A stretch of DNA of 64,000 nucleotides from Bacteroidales bacterium (GTDB taxonomy: Bacteria > Bacteroidota > Bacteroidia > Bacteroidales > Paludibacteraceae). The notes under the pieces are model-generated. The model saw only the letters and a list, made by a program, of their open reading frames with translations. It was not told where the DNA came from and did not search any database. Positions 1 to 9,009 of this stretch are shown piece after piece. Position 1 is the first letter of the stretch; each line of letters starts with the position of its first letter. A program made the translations under genes and the position numbers. The stretch lies in assembly GCA_004557405.1 (NCBI GenBank), contig SFDZ01000003.1:1-64000 (forward strand), written 5' to 3'.

Positions 1-345
1 TTGGCAACGCAGCCGCCACAGTCTTGACTTTTCTTTGTTTCGTTTCTTTTGGTCAAGCAAAAGAAATGAAAGAACCGAGAACCTTAAGGACATAGATTTG
101 TACCCCTAAATCCCCCGGCCTACCGCAGGCAGGCTAAAGGAGGGCTTGGGAGGTAAACAACAACGCAAACAACTTTTTAACCCTTCAACTCTGAAACCTG
201 TCAACCCTTCAACTTTATCTCTATGCGGACGCGGCATGCCACGTCCCTACATTAAACTCTTAAACTCTTTCCATTTTTTTGCAACCTGTGCCATATTTTG
301 GCATAAGTAACAACTACCTTTGTATCGCAAAACAAACACACTACC
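1..345. other. Gene-free, repeat-rich intergenic stretch
   Basis: No convincing gene is seen here. The stretch holds a 13-bp hairpin (38-50 pairing with 59-71), a segment containing GCAGGCAGG that recurs in variant form near 60882, and an imperfect inverted GGACG...CGTCC element at about 227-250 whose relative is the terminator hairpin at 14310-14337. A TACCTTTG box at 315-322 fits the Bacteroidota -7 consensus and lies just before a small ORF. A TTTG at 297-300 is too close to be an ideal -33 element. Confidence 0.6.
38..71. repeat. Hairpin-forming extragenic palindrome
   Basis: Positions 38-50 and 59-71 are complementary over 13 bases with one G-T pair, leaving an 8-base loop. There is no T run after it that would make it a simple terminator on the plus strand. 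It resembles the repeated extragenic palindromes common between Bacteroidota genes. Confidence 0.5.
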
Positions 346-462
346 ATGGACAAGAGCATCCTACAATCCGATTACGAACTTGTGTCCGCACACAATGATT
401 TACTAATCATCGAACGCAAAAGCGTTCGCAAACAACATCCAACAACTGACAACAATTTTTGA
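346..462 (+). CDS. Small hypothetical ORF (38 aa)
   Basis: An ATG at 346 opens a 38-codon reading frame ending in TGA at 462. It encodes a charged peptide beginning MDKSILQSDYELV. A TACCTTTG box (315-322) about 24 bases upstream could serve as a promoter -7 element. There is no recognisable domain and no clear Shine-Dalgarno sequence. It could be a real small protein, the relic of a longer gene, or chance. Its position about 100 bases before the WYL regulator gene would also allow it to be a leader peptide. Confidence 0.25.
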   Translation: MDKSILQSDYELVSAHNDLLIIERKSVRKQHPTTDNNF

Positions 463-515
463 TCAAATTATCGCTTTGTGCCGGAATTACGCATAACTTA
501 TGCCAAAAAATTACA

Positions 516-523
516 TATCTTTG
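516..523 (+). promoter_or_regulatory. Promoter -7 box before WYL gene
   Basis: TATCTTTG matches the Bacteroidota -7 consensus TAnnTTTG and lies 39 bases before the ATG at 562. No good TTTG sits 19-20 bases further upstream, so only the -7 half is supported. Confidence 0.45.
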
Positions 524-561
524 CAGTGTAAAACTTTATCGAAATCAATAATCAATTATGT

Positions 562-1470
562 ATGGCTAATAACCTTTTCAACCGTTACATTTGGCTGGTC
601 GATACGATTTCGCGCGCCAAACAGATCACTTACGACGAACTCAACGAGCAGTGGCAACGCAACGAGAGCCTCAATCCGAAAGGCGAAAGTTTGGCGCTGC
701 GCACCTTTCACAATCACCGCATGGCCATCGAGGAGTTGTTCGACATCAACATCGAATGCAATCCGCACAACGGCTACCGCTACTACATCGAAAACGCCGA
801 CGACCTGAAACGTAACGATTTGCGCACGTGGCTCATCAATACCTTTGCCGTGAACAATCTGATACACGAAAGTTATCACCTCAAACAGCGCATTCTGTTT
901 GAATATATTCCGTCGGGACAACAATTTCTGACACCCATCATTGCAGCCATGCGCGACAGCCGCACCATCACCTTTACCTATCAGCGATTTTCGCAAAGCA
1001 CACCGACTACATTAGAAGCCGAGCCGTGGTGCGTAAAAGTGTGCCGGCAACGTTGGTATATGCTGGCCGGAGGCCTCGCTTACCCACAACCACGCATCTA
1101 TGCGCTCGACCGCATCATCGATTTGGAAACGACCGACCACCGGTTTACACTGCCGCCCGATTTCGATGCCGAAGCCTACTTCCGGCACTCGTTCGGAATT
1201 GTCGTGAACGAAAAATATCTGCCCGAAACAGTCAAACTAAAAGTGTACGACGAGCGAGTCTGCTATTTGCGCACACTGCCGTTGCATCAGTCGCAAACCG
1301 AAACCGAGAGCGGCGACAACTACGCCGTATTCAACTACTTTCTAAGCCCGACCAACGACTTTCAACACAAATTATTATCGATAGGCGAATCGGTAGAAGT
1401 GCTCGAGCCGCTATGGCTGCGGCACGAAATTTGTCGAGCGGCACGCAAAACCGTTCAACGCAACAAGTAA
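562..1470 (+). CDS. WYL domain-containing transcriptional regulator
   Basis: This 302-residue protein has the layout of WYL regulators: an N-terminal helix-turn-helix region (about residues 1-75) followed by a WYL domain (about 115-215) in which the signature appears as RQRWYMLAG, and a C-terminal extension. WYL proteins are DNA-binding regulators that sense small ligands or nucleic acids and often act in stress or phage-defence responses. The target here is unknown. The ATG at 562 is chosen because the ATG at 558 runs into a stop after three codons. The gene is convergent with the prenyltransferase gene, with only 19 bases between them. No defence operon is adjacent. Confidence 0.85.
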   Translation: MANNLFNRYIWLVDTISRAKQITYDELNEQWQRNESLNPKGESLALRTFHNHRMAIEELFDINIECNPHNGYRYYIENADDLKRNDLRTWLINTFAVNNLIHESYHLKQRILFEYIPSGQQFLTPIIAAMRDSRTITFTYQRFSQSTPTTLEAEPWCVKVCRQRWYMLAGGLAYPQPRIYALDRIIDLETTDHRFTLPPDFDAEAYFRHSFGIVVNEKYLPETVKLKVYDERVCYLRTLPLHQSQTETESGDNYAVFNYFLSPTNDFQHKLLSIGESVEVLEPLWLRHEICRAARKTVQRNK

Positions 1471-1489
1471 CATCGTTAATAACTGATTA

Positions 1490-2491
1490 TCAGTACACTA
1501 ACGCCAAAACCACATTAACCACGGCCAAAACCAGGCAGAAAAATGTAACCAGATTGCGTGCCACCAGCCAGCGGATAAGAAACCAATCCATATTGTGCCG
1601 GCGATAGAGTTCGAAATTGCCCATCGGGCCCATCCACCAGCGCGGCTCGAACGGAATGGTTTTGTCGTTCAAGTGCGCTGCCAGCGAATAAATCAGATAA
1701 ATGCCCATCGGCAACAACGGCAGCACCGACAGATACGCCCAATGCAACTGCCCCACCGCCACGCCGACTATCAGAATGGCGAACGGCAACAGGTTGAACA
1801 GTCCCGAAAACGACAACATGGCACCACGCGTCCGAAGTAGGCGCGCAAAGGTCATTTTGCCGGCTTGCGCATCGGCTTTCAGGTCGAGCACCGCGTGCGA
1901 ATAGACGATATTTGTTACCAACAGTCCGACCGCCGCCGATACCCACACAATTTTGCTATCGAACACGCCGCACGCCGCAAATTGCATGCCAATCATCAGC
2001 AGCGGGCCAAACATAACACCGATGACCAACTCGCCCAAGCCGTGGTAACCCAACTCGAGCGGTTTGCCCGAATAGGAGATGCCCAACAGCAAGCCTGCGA
2101 GCGTCAACACGGCAACAGGCCATCCACGGAACCACCACACCACGCCGCCGGCCATGCCGGCCACCGCCAAAAATGCGCACATCGCCATAAGCAGTTCTTT
2201 GGGTGTAGCCTCGCCCGACTCGATGTAGTGGCACTTCTCCATGTGCGTACGAAAACCTTCGGCCGTAACCTTTTTGCGGGCTTCCACATCGTTGTGCCGA
2301 TAGTCGAAATAGTCGTCGGCAAGGTTGAAACCGAGGTGCGCACACACCACGCCGAACAACGCCACCAACGCCAGCCACCACGAAAAATCGGGGTGCACTG
2401 CCGCCATCGACACCGCCAACAGCGCCGGCAAAATACTCTGTGGCAACGCAATGTCGCGCGCGTTTTTTATCCAGAATTTCAACGTATTCAT
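1490..2491 (-). CDS. menA: UbiA-family prenyltransferase, probably 1,4-dihydroxy-2-naphthoate polyprenyltransferase
   Basis: This 333-residue polytopic membrane protein belongs to the UbiA family. The first Asp-rich motif is NLADDYFDY (about residues 56-64). A second motif follows in the middle of the protein, with the pattern DLKAD...GKMT. Both bind the magnesium-diphosphate of the prenyl donor. About eight or nine hydrophobic segments are visible. The likely reaction is prenylation of 1,4-dihydroxy-2-naphthoate to demethylmenaquinone, the membrane step of menaquinone synthesis. No other men genes are in the window, so the MenA assignment rests on family likeness, and another UbiA activity cannot be excluded. 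Confidence 0.8.
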   Translation of the reverse strand: MNTLKFWIKNARDIALPQSILPALLAVSMAAVHPDFSWWLALVALFGVVCAHLGFNLADDYFDYRHNDVEARKKVTAEGFRTHMEKCHYIESGEATPKELLMAMCAFLAVAGMAGGVVWWFRGWPVAVLTLAGLLLGISYSGKPLELGYHGLGELVIGVMFGPLLMIGMQFAACGVFDSKIVWVSAAVGLLVTNIVYSHAVLDLKADAQAGKMTFARLLRTRGAMLSFSGLFNLLPFAILIVGVAVGQLHWAYLSVLPLLPMGIYLIYSLAAHLNDKTIPFEPRWWMGPMGNFELYRRHNMDWFLIRWLVARNLVTFFCLVLAVVNVVLALVY

Positions 2492-2538
2492 ACAACCTAT
2501 TTATTTTCGACGGCAAAATTACTATTTTTTCGACAAAA

Positions 2539-2569
2539 AAACGAATCCCGCTGTGGCAGGATTCGTTTT
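2539..2569 (-). terminator. Rho-independent terminator after the lipoprotein gene
   Basis: A 10-bp stem (2539-2548 with 2559-2568) around a 10-base loop is followed on the minus strand by a run of T (A run at 2534-2541 on the plus strand). It lies 20 bases past the stop at 2589. Confidence 0.75.
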
Positions 2570-2588
2570 CGGACTATGCCCGATATTT

Positions 2589-3416
2589 TTAATAATACGT
2601 TTCGGTTACGCCGCGATACGTAATCTCTTTCGATGTGCCGGCATAAATCACGTCCACATCGAGCGTTTCGCCGGTGCCGAGTTGCTGCGCCGTTATGTGC
2701 GTTTCGCCGGATTCGAAGCGGTTAGGATCGCGCAGCGAATACACGACCAGGTCGTCCATCTCATACGCCAGCGACACATTTTGTTCGAGCAGGAAGACGC
2801 CTTTACCCGACACCACATAGTTCATAACATAAATGCCCGACACCACCGTTTTTTTGCGTTCCTCTACCAACCACTGCGCGGCAAATTGTGTATTGTCGTC
2901 GGCAAAAGCGGGCGTCGCGATTGTCCACGCACCGGCGGCCGTGCACTTCACCTCGACCGGCGTATTGGCCGCCACTTGTCCGATGCCGGGTGAATAGATA
3001 TAACCGGGATCGTAATACATTTTCTGCTGCCGATCAATCTGCAAGTTTTTGTCGGTATTGAGTATCAGCGTCCAAGTAGCGCCCACATCGGTCAGTGGGT
3101 GATTATCGACAACAATGATATGCGGCATCGCGCCTGCGTAACGCTGCAACACAAACAGCGTATCGCCGACCGATTCGAACACGGCGTAATCGGTAAATTG
3201 TGCCGCCGCCTGCATGCGCGTCAGGCTGTCGGCATACAACAGGTCGTTCACATCGAACATTTCGGTTATAAACTCGCTCGTCATCGACCGCGCACACGAA
3301 TACCAGCGATCTTCTATCTCCCAACCGCGTTGTGTGCGACGCCACGGCTCGTTTTGTTCGCACGCCGTGAGCAGCAATGCCACCAAACAACTACAAATAT
3401 ACAAACTCTTTTTCAT
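2589..3416 (-). CDS. Hypothetical lipoprotein
   Basis: A 275-residue protein starting MKKSLYICSC with a lipobox (LLTAC, lipidated Cys at about 19), so it should be a lipoprotein exported by Sec and anchored by signal peptidase II processing. The longer frame reaching 3542 is rejected because its extra N-terminus overlaps the next gene and lacks a signal peptide. No known domain is recognised. The second half is rich in beta-type alternation. It follows the outer-membrane protein gene by 31 bases on the same strand, so the two are probably co-transcribed and may work together at the envelope. The terminator at 2539-2569 closes the unit. Confidence 0.75.
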   Translation of the reverse strand: MKKSLYICSCLVALLLTACEQNEPWRRTQRGWEIEDRWYSCARSMTSEFITEMFDVNDLLYADSLTRMQAAAQFTDYAVFESVGDTLFVLQRYAGAMPHIIVVDNHPLTDVGATWTLILNTDKNLQIDRQQKMYYDPGYIYSPGIGQVAANTPVEVKCTAAGAWTIATPAFADDNTQFAAQWLVEERKKTVVSGIYVMNYVVSGKGVFLLEQNVSLAYEMDDLVVYSLRDPNRFESGETHITAQQLGTGETLDVDVIYAGTSKEITYRGVTETYY

Positions 3417-3447
3417 ACGAATATCCTCCCAAAATAAGCATAAACCA

Positions 3448-4101
3448 TCAGAAACGAGCGCCAACACCAATATTGAAAAAGCCTTTGTGGCCGACACCGA
3501 TTTCGGCCGTGCCATACACGCGGTTGCCCACGCGCACGCCAAGCGCCGTCAGTTGGAAAGCCGGCAACACGGCGTCGAAACGCGGTTTCGGGTCGAGATA
3601 ATCGCTCTCGATAGCAAAAAGCACGCCCACCGACACGCCCGAATACAACCCGACAACGGGACGGTCGAGATACTGAAACCGTATCGATGGCAGAATGGAC
3701 AACTGCGTTATATCGGTTGTCCCGACAAACTCATCGGTAACGCGGTCGTGCTGGCGACTGTATTTGCCACCATAATAGACTTCGACACCGAGATGCAGCC
3801 AATACTTGATGGCATAGCGATAATTGACGGCAAACGATGGCAATATGGCCGCAGTGCGCGTATAGACATCGGGTGTAAACCAACTGCCGGGATCACCAAA
3901 AGGGTCACCCATGTCGCAGAAACCGAAATAGCCGCCAAACCACCCGTTCATCAGCGGGTCGCCCACCGAGAACTGCACATAATGGCGCGGAATGTCGCGT
4001 ACGACAATCGCGTCGTCGTCGCTATCGGCAGCGCACGCCACCGACACGCAGCCGCACAAAACAACGGCCAACAACAGCATTTTTTTTGAATAATTTTTCA
4101 T
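3448..4101 (-). CDS. Outer-membrane beta-barrel protein
   Basis: This 217-residue protein has an N-terminal signal peptide (MKNYSKKMLLLAVVLCG..., cleavage likely after ACAA). Alternating hydrophobic and aromatic strands follow, ending in a typical barrel C-terminus with terminal Phe (NIGVGARF). This is the pattern of small OmpA-like or OmpW-like porin barrels of Bacteroidota. No specific substrate can be named. It is the first gene of a two-gene unit with the lipoprotein downstream. Confidence 0.75.
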   Translation of the reverse strand: MKNYSKKMLLLAVVLCGCVSVACAADSDDDAIVVRDIPRHYVQFSVGDPLMNGWFGGYFGFCDMGDPFGDPGSWFTPDVYTRTAAILPSFAVNYRYAIKYWLHLGVEVYYGGKYSRQHDRVTDEFVGTTDITQLSILPSIRFQYLDRPVVGLYSGVSVGVLFAIESDYLDPKPRFDAVLPAFQLTALGVRVGNRVYGTAEIGVGHKGFFNIGVGARF

Positions 4102-4189
4102 AATCGCCTAAAAATAAGAGATTGTTTTCATAAATAATGATGCTTCGAACACCCAAAACGTTGCAAAAATCGTACAAAAAAAACGACCA

Positions 4190-4221
4190 TTTGCAACATA
4201 TCGCAAAAATTACTAACTTTG
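4190..4221 (+). promoter_or_regulatory. Bacteroidota promoter for cysS
   Basis: TTTG at 4190-4193, a 20-base spacer and TAACTTTG at 4214-4221 match the housekeeping promoter consensus exactly. Transcription should begin near 4228, 20 bases before the cysS ATG. Confidence 0.85.
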
Positions 4222-4248
4222 TAGGTTGATTTATAACACAATTTTTTT

Positions 4249-5712
4249 ATGGAAAACTCGCTTTTTATTTACAATACACTGACGCATCGCAAAGAGTTGT
4301 TCAAACCGCTGCACGCGCCGCATGTCGGGCTGTACGTTTGCGGTCCGACAGTCTATGGCGACGGTCATCTCGGGCACGCGCGGCCGGCCATCACGTTCGA
4401 TGTTTTGTATCGTTATCTGACGCATCTCGGCTACAAAGTACGCTATGTGCGCAACATCACCGATGTGGGACATTTGGAGCACGATGCCGACGAGGGCGAG
4501 GACAAAATAGCCAAAAAAGCGCGCCTCGAGAAACTCGAGCCGATGGAGGTTGTTCAACACTATACGTTGCGTTACCACAAGGCGATGGAGCGACTGAACG
4601 TGTTGCCGCCGAGCATCGAGCCGCACGCATCGGGACACATCATCGAACAGATTGCATTTGTGCAAAAGATTCTCGATGCGGGTTACGCCTACGTCAGCGA
4701 AGGGTCGGTCTATTTCGATGTCGAGAAATACAACCGCGACCACCACTACGGCAAACTGTCGGGGCGGAATATCGACGAGTTGCTCGAAACAACACGTGAA
4801 CTCGATGGTCAGACGGAGAAACGACGCAGCATCGATTTTGCGTTGTGGAAAAAAGCCGCGCCCGAGCACATCATGCACTGGCCGAGTCCGTGGAGCGAAG
4901 GTTTCCCCGGTTGGCACATGGAATGTTCGGCCATGGGCACCAAATACCTCGGCGAGGAGTTCGACATACACGGCGGCGGCATGGACTTGATGTTTCCGCA
5001 CCACGAGTGCGAAATTGCTCAAAGTGTGGCGGCACTCGGCCACGAAACCGTACACTATTGGATGCACAACAACATGATAACCATCAACGGACAAAAGATG
5101 GGCAAATCGCTGGGCAACTTCATCACGCTCGACGAGTTTTTCTCCGGTTCGCATCCGTTGCTGACACAGGCTTACGCGCCGATGACCATTCGTTTCTTCA
5201 TTCTTCAGGCGCACTATCGCAGCACGGTCGATTTCAGCAACGAAGCGTTGCAAGCATCGGAAAAAGGTTTGGCACGCCTGATGGAAGCCTACGAACGTTT
5301 GCAAAAAATAGTGCCGGCGGCACAATCGACCATCGATGTGAGCGGGCTGCGCGACCGGTGCGAAGAGGCCATGTGCGACGATTTAAACACGCCGATTGTG
5401 ATTTCGCATCTGTTCGATGCCTGCAAAGCCATCAACACCATTGCCGACGGCAAAGCGACCATCGCAGCAGCCGATTTGGAGGAGTTGAAAGCCACATTCA
5501 AACTCTTTGTCGAAGACATTTTGGGATTGCAAACAGCCGACAACTCCGCCGACAACACCGCTTATAAAAAAGCAGTCGATTTGTTGCTCGAAATACGCCG
5601 ACAAGCCAAGCAAAACAAAGATTGGGCGACGTCGGACAAAATTCGCAACGAACTGACGGCCATCGGGTTCACCATAAAAGACACGAAAGACGGTTTCGAG
5701 TGGTCGATTTAA
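4249..5712 (+). CDS. cysS: Cysteine--tRNA ligase
   Basis: CysS joins cysteine to tRNA-Cys using ATP in the cytoplasm. The 487-residue protein is full length for class I CysRS. It shows the zinc-ligand Cys in YVCGPTVY (Cys31), the HIGH motif as HLGH (40-43), further zinc ligands in WHMECS and HHECE, and the KMSKS loop as KMGKS (283-287). The C-terminal anticodon-binding part is present. A perfect promoter sits just upstream, and a thioredoxin-like lipoprotein gene follows 50 bases later on the same strand. Confidence 0.98.
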   Translation: MENSLFIYNTLTHRKELFKPLHAPHVGLYVCGPTVYGDGHLGHARPAITFDVLYRYLTHLGYKVRYVRNITDVGHLEHDADEGEDKIAKKARLEKLEPMEVVQHYTLRYHKAMERLNVLPPSIEPHASGHIIEQIAFVQKILDAGYAYVSEGSVYFDVEKYNRDHHYGKLSGRNIDELLETTRELDGQTEKRRSIDFALWKKAAPEHIMHWPSPWSEGFPGWHMECSAMGTKYLGEEFDIHGGGMDLMFPHHECEIAQSVAALGHETVHYWMHNNMITINGQKMGKSLGNFITLDEFFSGSHPLLTQAYAPMTIRFFILQAHYRSTVDFSNEALQASEKGLARLMEAYERLQKIVPAAQSTIDVSGLRDRCEEAMCDDLNTPIVISHLFDACKAINTIADGKATIAAADLEELKATFKLFVEDILGLQTADNSADNTAYKKAVDLLLEIRRQAKQNKDWATSDKIRNELTAIGFTIKDTKDGFEWSI

Positions 5713-5762
5713 GTCAGCAAACACACAAAAAAAAATAACACAAAAAAAGGAGATACAAGATT

Positions 5763-6859
5763 ATGAAAACATCGTTCAAATTTCTGTCGGCATGTATCAT
5801 AGCCGCCGCCCTTGTCGGTTGCCAAGGCAATCGCTACAACATTGATGGTCGCACAGGCGAAGAGTGGGCCGACGGCACCATTTTCTGCATTCCCGCCGGA
5901 CAACGCAACGCCGCTGCATTGGACAGCGCCACCATCAACGCCGATGGCACTTTCGTACTGCAAGGCGCATGCGACACGCCGCAGGTCTGCTTGTTAAGTT
6001 TGCAAAAAGGCGAGAGCCGCCACAATGCCAACGGCTACTCTTCGTACTCGAGCCGGGACACATCGCCATCACCATCGGCGACGACAAATTCAACGTATCG
6101 GGAACAGAACTTAACGAATTGGCAAACAAGCATTTAGAATCAGCATTCCCGTTCGAACAGCAATTGTCGGTCTTGTACAATCAGTGGTTTACAAGCGAGG
6201 ACGAAAGCGAACGCGCGACCATCGAACACACCTACGACAGCATCGACGCCGAATATCGGGCAATCAACAAACAATTCGTCGAACAGAACAACAACAACCT
6301 TGTCGGCGCATTTGTGTTCACGCAAACAGACTTGAGCGATGCAGAGCAGGCCGAGATGCTGCAACAAGCCGGCGACGTTTTCAAAGCACAACCGCAAGTG
6401 CAAAAAATAGCCGAACGTGTCGAACAACTGAAAAAGGTGGCCGTCGGGACGCAATTCACCGATTTCGAGATGGACAACCTCGATGGCAATCGCGTCCGGC
6501 TGTCGGATTTTGTAGGCAAAGGCAAATATGTGGTGGTCGATTTTTGGGCTTCGTGGTGCGCCCCATGCCGGCGCTCGATGCCGGCGCTGAAAGCCTTGTA
6601 CGAACAATACAACAAGCAAATCGACATCGTCGGCGTGTCGTTCGACAAAGACCAAACGGCTTGGCAAGAGTGCGTAGCCACGCTCGAACTGCCCTGGCAT
6701 CACATGTCCGACTTGAAAGGGTGGCAATCGGAAGCCGCGTCCATCTACTGCATCAACAGCATTCCGCACCTGATGCTGATAGACAACAACGGAACGATTG
6801 TGGCGCGTAATCTGTACGACAACACGCTGGCCGAAAAATTACATGAACTGTTCGACTAA
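5763..6859 (+). pseudogene. TlpA-like thioredoxin lipoprotein with DUF4369 domain, broken by a frameshift
   Basis: The first frame (from 5763) encodes a lipoprotein signal (LVGC, Cys at about 20) and the start of a DUF4369 domain. The continuation (FVLEPGHIAI onward) and the C-terminal thioredoxin domain with WCAPC lie in another frame, open to 6859. Joined, they give one protein of about 365 residues, typical of Bacteroidota TlpA/ResA-like thiol-disulfide reductases that keep periplasmic cysteines reduced. The shift is equivalent to one missing base and must fall between about 5995 and 6045; an A5 tract at about 6003-6007 is a candidate. It may be a sequencing error, a recent mutation or, less likely, programmed frameshifting. 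A good AAGGAG ribosome site precedes 5763. Confidence 0.8.
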
Positions 6860-6866
6860 AACGGCG

Positions 6867-9008
6867 ATGAAACAACGTATTGCCATATTATCTTTGGGGC
6901 TTGCGCTCGCTGCGTGCAGCACTGCCGACAATGCCGCAAACCTATCCGCCTACTACGCCGCTACGCAAGGTCTGAATCAAGGAGCGCTGAAAACGGCTTT
7001 GTACGAAATTATCAAAAATCCGCGCGTTGTAGGCTACGACAATTTATGGCAATATTTTCCGCAAACCGACCGTAAAGCCGACGGCACCGTGTGGGACATG
7101 TACTCCAACAACACCTACTATTTCCCCGACGACGGCACCTCGACAGCCACCGGCATGGACAAGGAACACGCCTTCCCGAAAAGTTGGTGGACATCCGACT
7201 TCAAAGCCGACCATTTCGACTGCTACAGCGACCTGTTTAACCTGAATCCGGCCGATGCCGCCGCCAATCAGCAAATAAAAAGCGCATTGCCCATGGCCGA
7301 AATCGACATTAACGTAACAGCCGACAATGGCGTCATACGCAAAGGCACAAGCACATTGCACGGTGCTTACCCGACATCGCAGCCACACACAGCCTGGGAA
7401 CCGGCCGATGAATACAAAGGCGATTTCGCGCGTACCTATATGTATGTCGTTACCTGCTACGAGTTCATTTCGTATGCTTCGAACTCGAACGGGCCGGCCT
7501 GGTCGAGCACCTTGGGTGCCACCCAACAAATAACATGGAACAGCAAAGAAACCTACCCGCTGCTGACCGATTGGACGGCAGCCATGCTGCTCGAGTGGCA
7601 CCACAACGACCCCGTGAGCGACAAAGAGTTGAAACGCAACGAAGTCATCTACGGCATACAAGGTAACCGCAATCCGTTTATCGACTGTCCCGCCTTTGCC
7701 GACTACATTTGGGGCGACAAAAAAGACGAACCATTTGACATTGCACTGATTACGGGCAAAGCCTTCTTCAGTATGCCGCAAAATGGCGAAACATACGCAT
7801 TCAAAGGCGACAGCATCAACCGACAGCAGAACCTGAAAATGCAATTCAGGGCTAACAACGTATCGAAACCCATCGCCATCAACATCGTCGGTAACACCAA
7901 AGGCGAATTTACACTATCGAAAACCACGCTGACCGCTGCCGAAGCCACCAATGGCGCCATTCTGACGCTGGGCTACACATCGAGCGTACCGGCGCGCGAC
8001 ACGGTGCAACTGCAACTTGTCAGCGACGAATTGGATGCACCCGTCGTCATCACACTGACAGCCGAAGCATTCGACACATTTCGCGTACTCGACCCCGACG
8101 TTACCGAAAACACCCTGACGTTGCGTTGGACAGCCTCGGCCGATGCCGACAGATATGCCATCAGTGTATTTCAACCACGCGACACCGGCGAAATGGCGTG
8201 GCTGAACATTCTCGATGAAGAATTCGTTTGGCAAAACCTACCCGACACTTGGAGTTATTCCGTCAATAGTAAGGGTACGCGCGTAGGAGTCGAAATCAAT
8301 CAACAAAACTATGTGAAACTTGCATCCGGCTCCTACGACGGATTCGTACAAACGCCGGCCTTGCATGTGGGCGACACGGTCATAGTCAGCACCCGCGCGG
8401 CACAATACAACAACAACAGCACAGCCAATGTGTCGCTCACCATCGCTGCCAACGACGCCAACATCGCAACGCACGCCATAACATCTGATTTTCAAACGTT
8501 TATCGATACAATTATCACCACACAGCCGACACTTGCATTCAGGTTCACCGCCAAAAAAGGCAAACAAGTATGGCTCGATGCAGTACGCATCGACACGCAC
8601 ACCGGCATCGAATCGCAGGTACTGATACGCGACGAATTTCCGGCGACCACCACCGACACACACTACACGGTGAGCGATCTCGTAACCGACGAACACTATT
8701 GGTACACCATTCAACCGCAAGGCGGTACTTACGAAACCATCTACGGGCCTTTCGAAGTGGTGATAACACCCACAGCCGTAAAACGACTGCCAGCCGGCAA
8801 CATCATCTGGAGCGTCGGACAAGATGTACTTCACCTCGAGCAACTGCCCACACACGCCGACATCACCCTGTACGACCTCGCAGGGCACACGCTGTTTACG
8901 GTGCGCAAAAACACCAATTACGCCCTCGACATCCCACTGACAACCTCCGGCATATTCATCTTGCAAATAGCAGGTCGCAAACCGACAAAAATACTAAAAA
9001 TGCCCTAA
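6867..9008 (+). CDS. Secreted endonuclease I family protein with T9SS sorting tail
   Basis: This 713-residue protein starts at the ATG 7 bases after the thioredoxin stop; the longer frame from 6798 overlaps that gene. Residues about 25-290 are an endonuclease I domain (non-specific DNA/RNA cleavage, beta-beta-alpha-metal fold) with DKEHAFPKSWW (Glu100, His101) and the metal-ligand Asn134. The Arg that follows this Asn in the three paralogues at 50-56 kb is absent (NQQIKS). Beta-sandwich repeats follow, then a fibronectin III-like region and a C-terminal T9SS type A tail (GIFILQIAGR...). The N-terminus also has a lipobox-like LAAC (Cys17), an odd pairing with a T9SS tail. A likely role is nucleic-acid digestion outside the cell. 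Confidence 0.85.
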   Translation: MKQRIAILSLGLALAACSTADNAANLSAYYAATQGLNQGALKTALYEIIKNPRVVGYDNLWQYFPQTDRKADGTVWDMYSNNTYYFPDDGTSTATGMDKEHAFPKSWWTSDFKADHFDCYSDLFNLNPADAAANQQIKSALPMAEIDINVTADNGVIRKGTSTLHGAYPTSQPHTAWEPADEYKGDFARTYMYVVTCYEFISYASNSNGPAWSSTLGATQQITWNSKETYPLLTDWTAAMLLEWHHNDPVSDKELKRNEVIYGIQGNRNPFIDCPAFADYIWGDKKDEPFDIALITGKAFFSMPQNGETYAFKGDSINRQQNLKMQFRANNVSKPIAINIVGNTKGEFTLSKTTLTAAEATNGAILTLGYTSSVPARDTVQLQLVSDELDAPVVITLTAEAFDTFRVLDPDVTENTLTLRWTASADADRYAISVFQPRDTGEMAWLNILDEEFVWQNLPDTWSYSVNSKGTRVGVEINQQNYVKLASGSYDGFVQTPALHVGDTVIVSTRAAQYNNNSTANVSLTIAANDANIATHAITSDFQTFIDTIITTQPTLAFRFTAKKGKQVWLDAVRIDTHTGIESQVLIRDEFPATTTDTHYTVSDLVTDEHYWYTIQPQGGTYETIYGPFEVVITPTAVKRLPAGNIIWSVGQDVLHLEQLPTHADITLYDLAGHTLFTVRKNTNYALDIPLTTSGIFILQIAGRKPTKILKMP

Positions 9009-9009
9009 A

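Noticed and set aside
4231..5325. Long minus-strand ORF (364 codons) opposite cysS
   Set aside because: Antisense shadow of a certain cysS gene; no domain, no ribosome site, and it arises from the codon bias of the real gene.
5995..6045. Programmed -1 frameshift in the thioredoxin gene
   Set aside because: The A5 tract is not a good slippery heptamer in the incoming frame and no stimulatory stem was evident; a mutation or sequence error is simpler.
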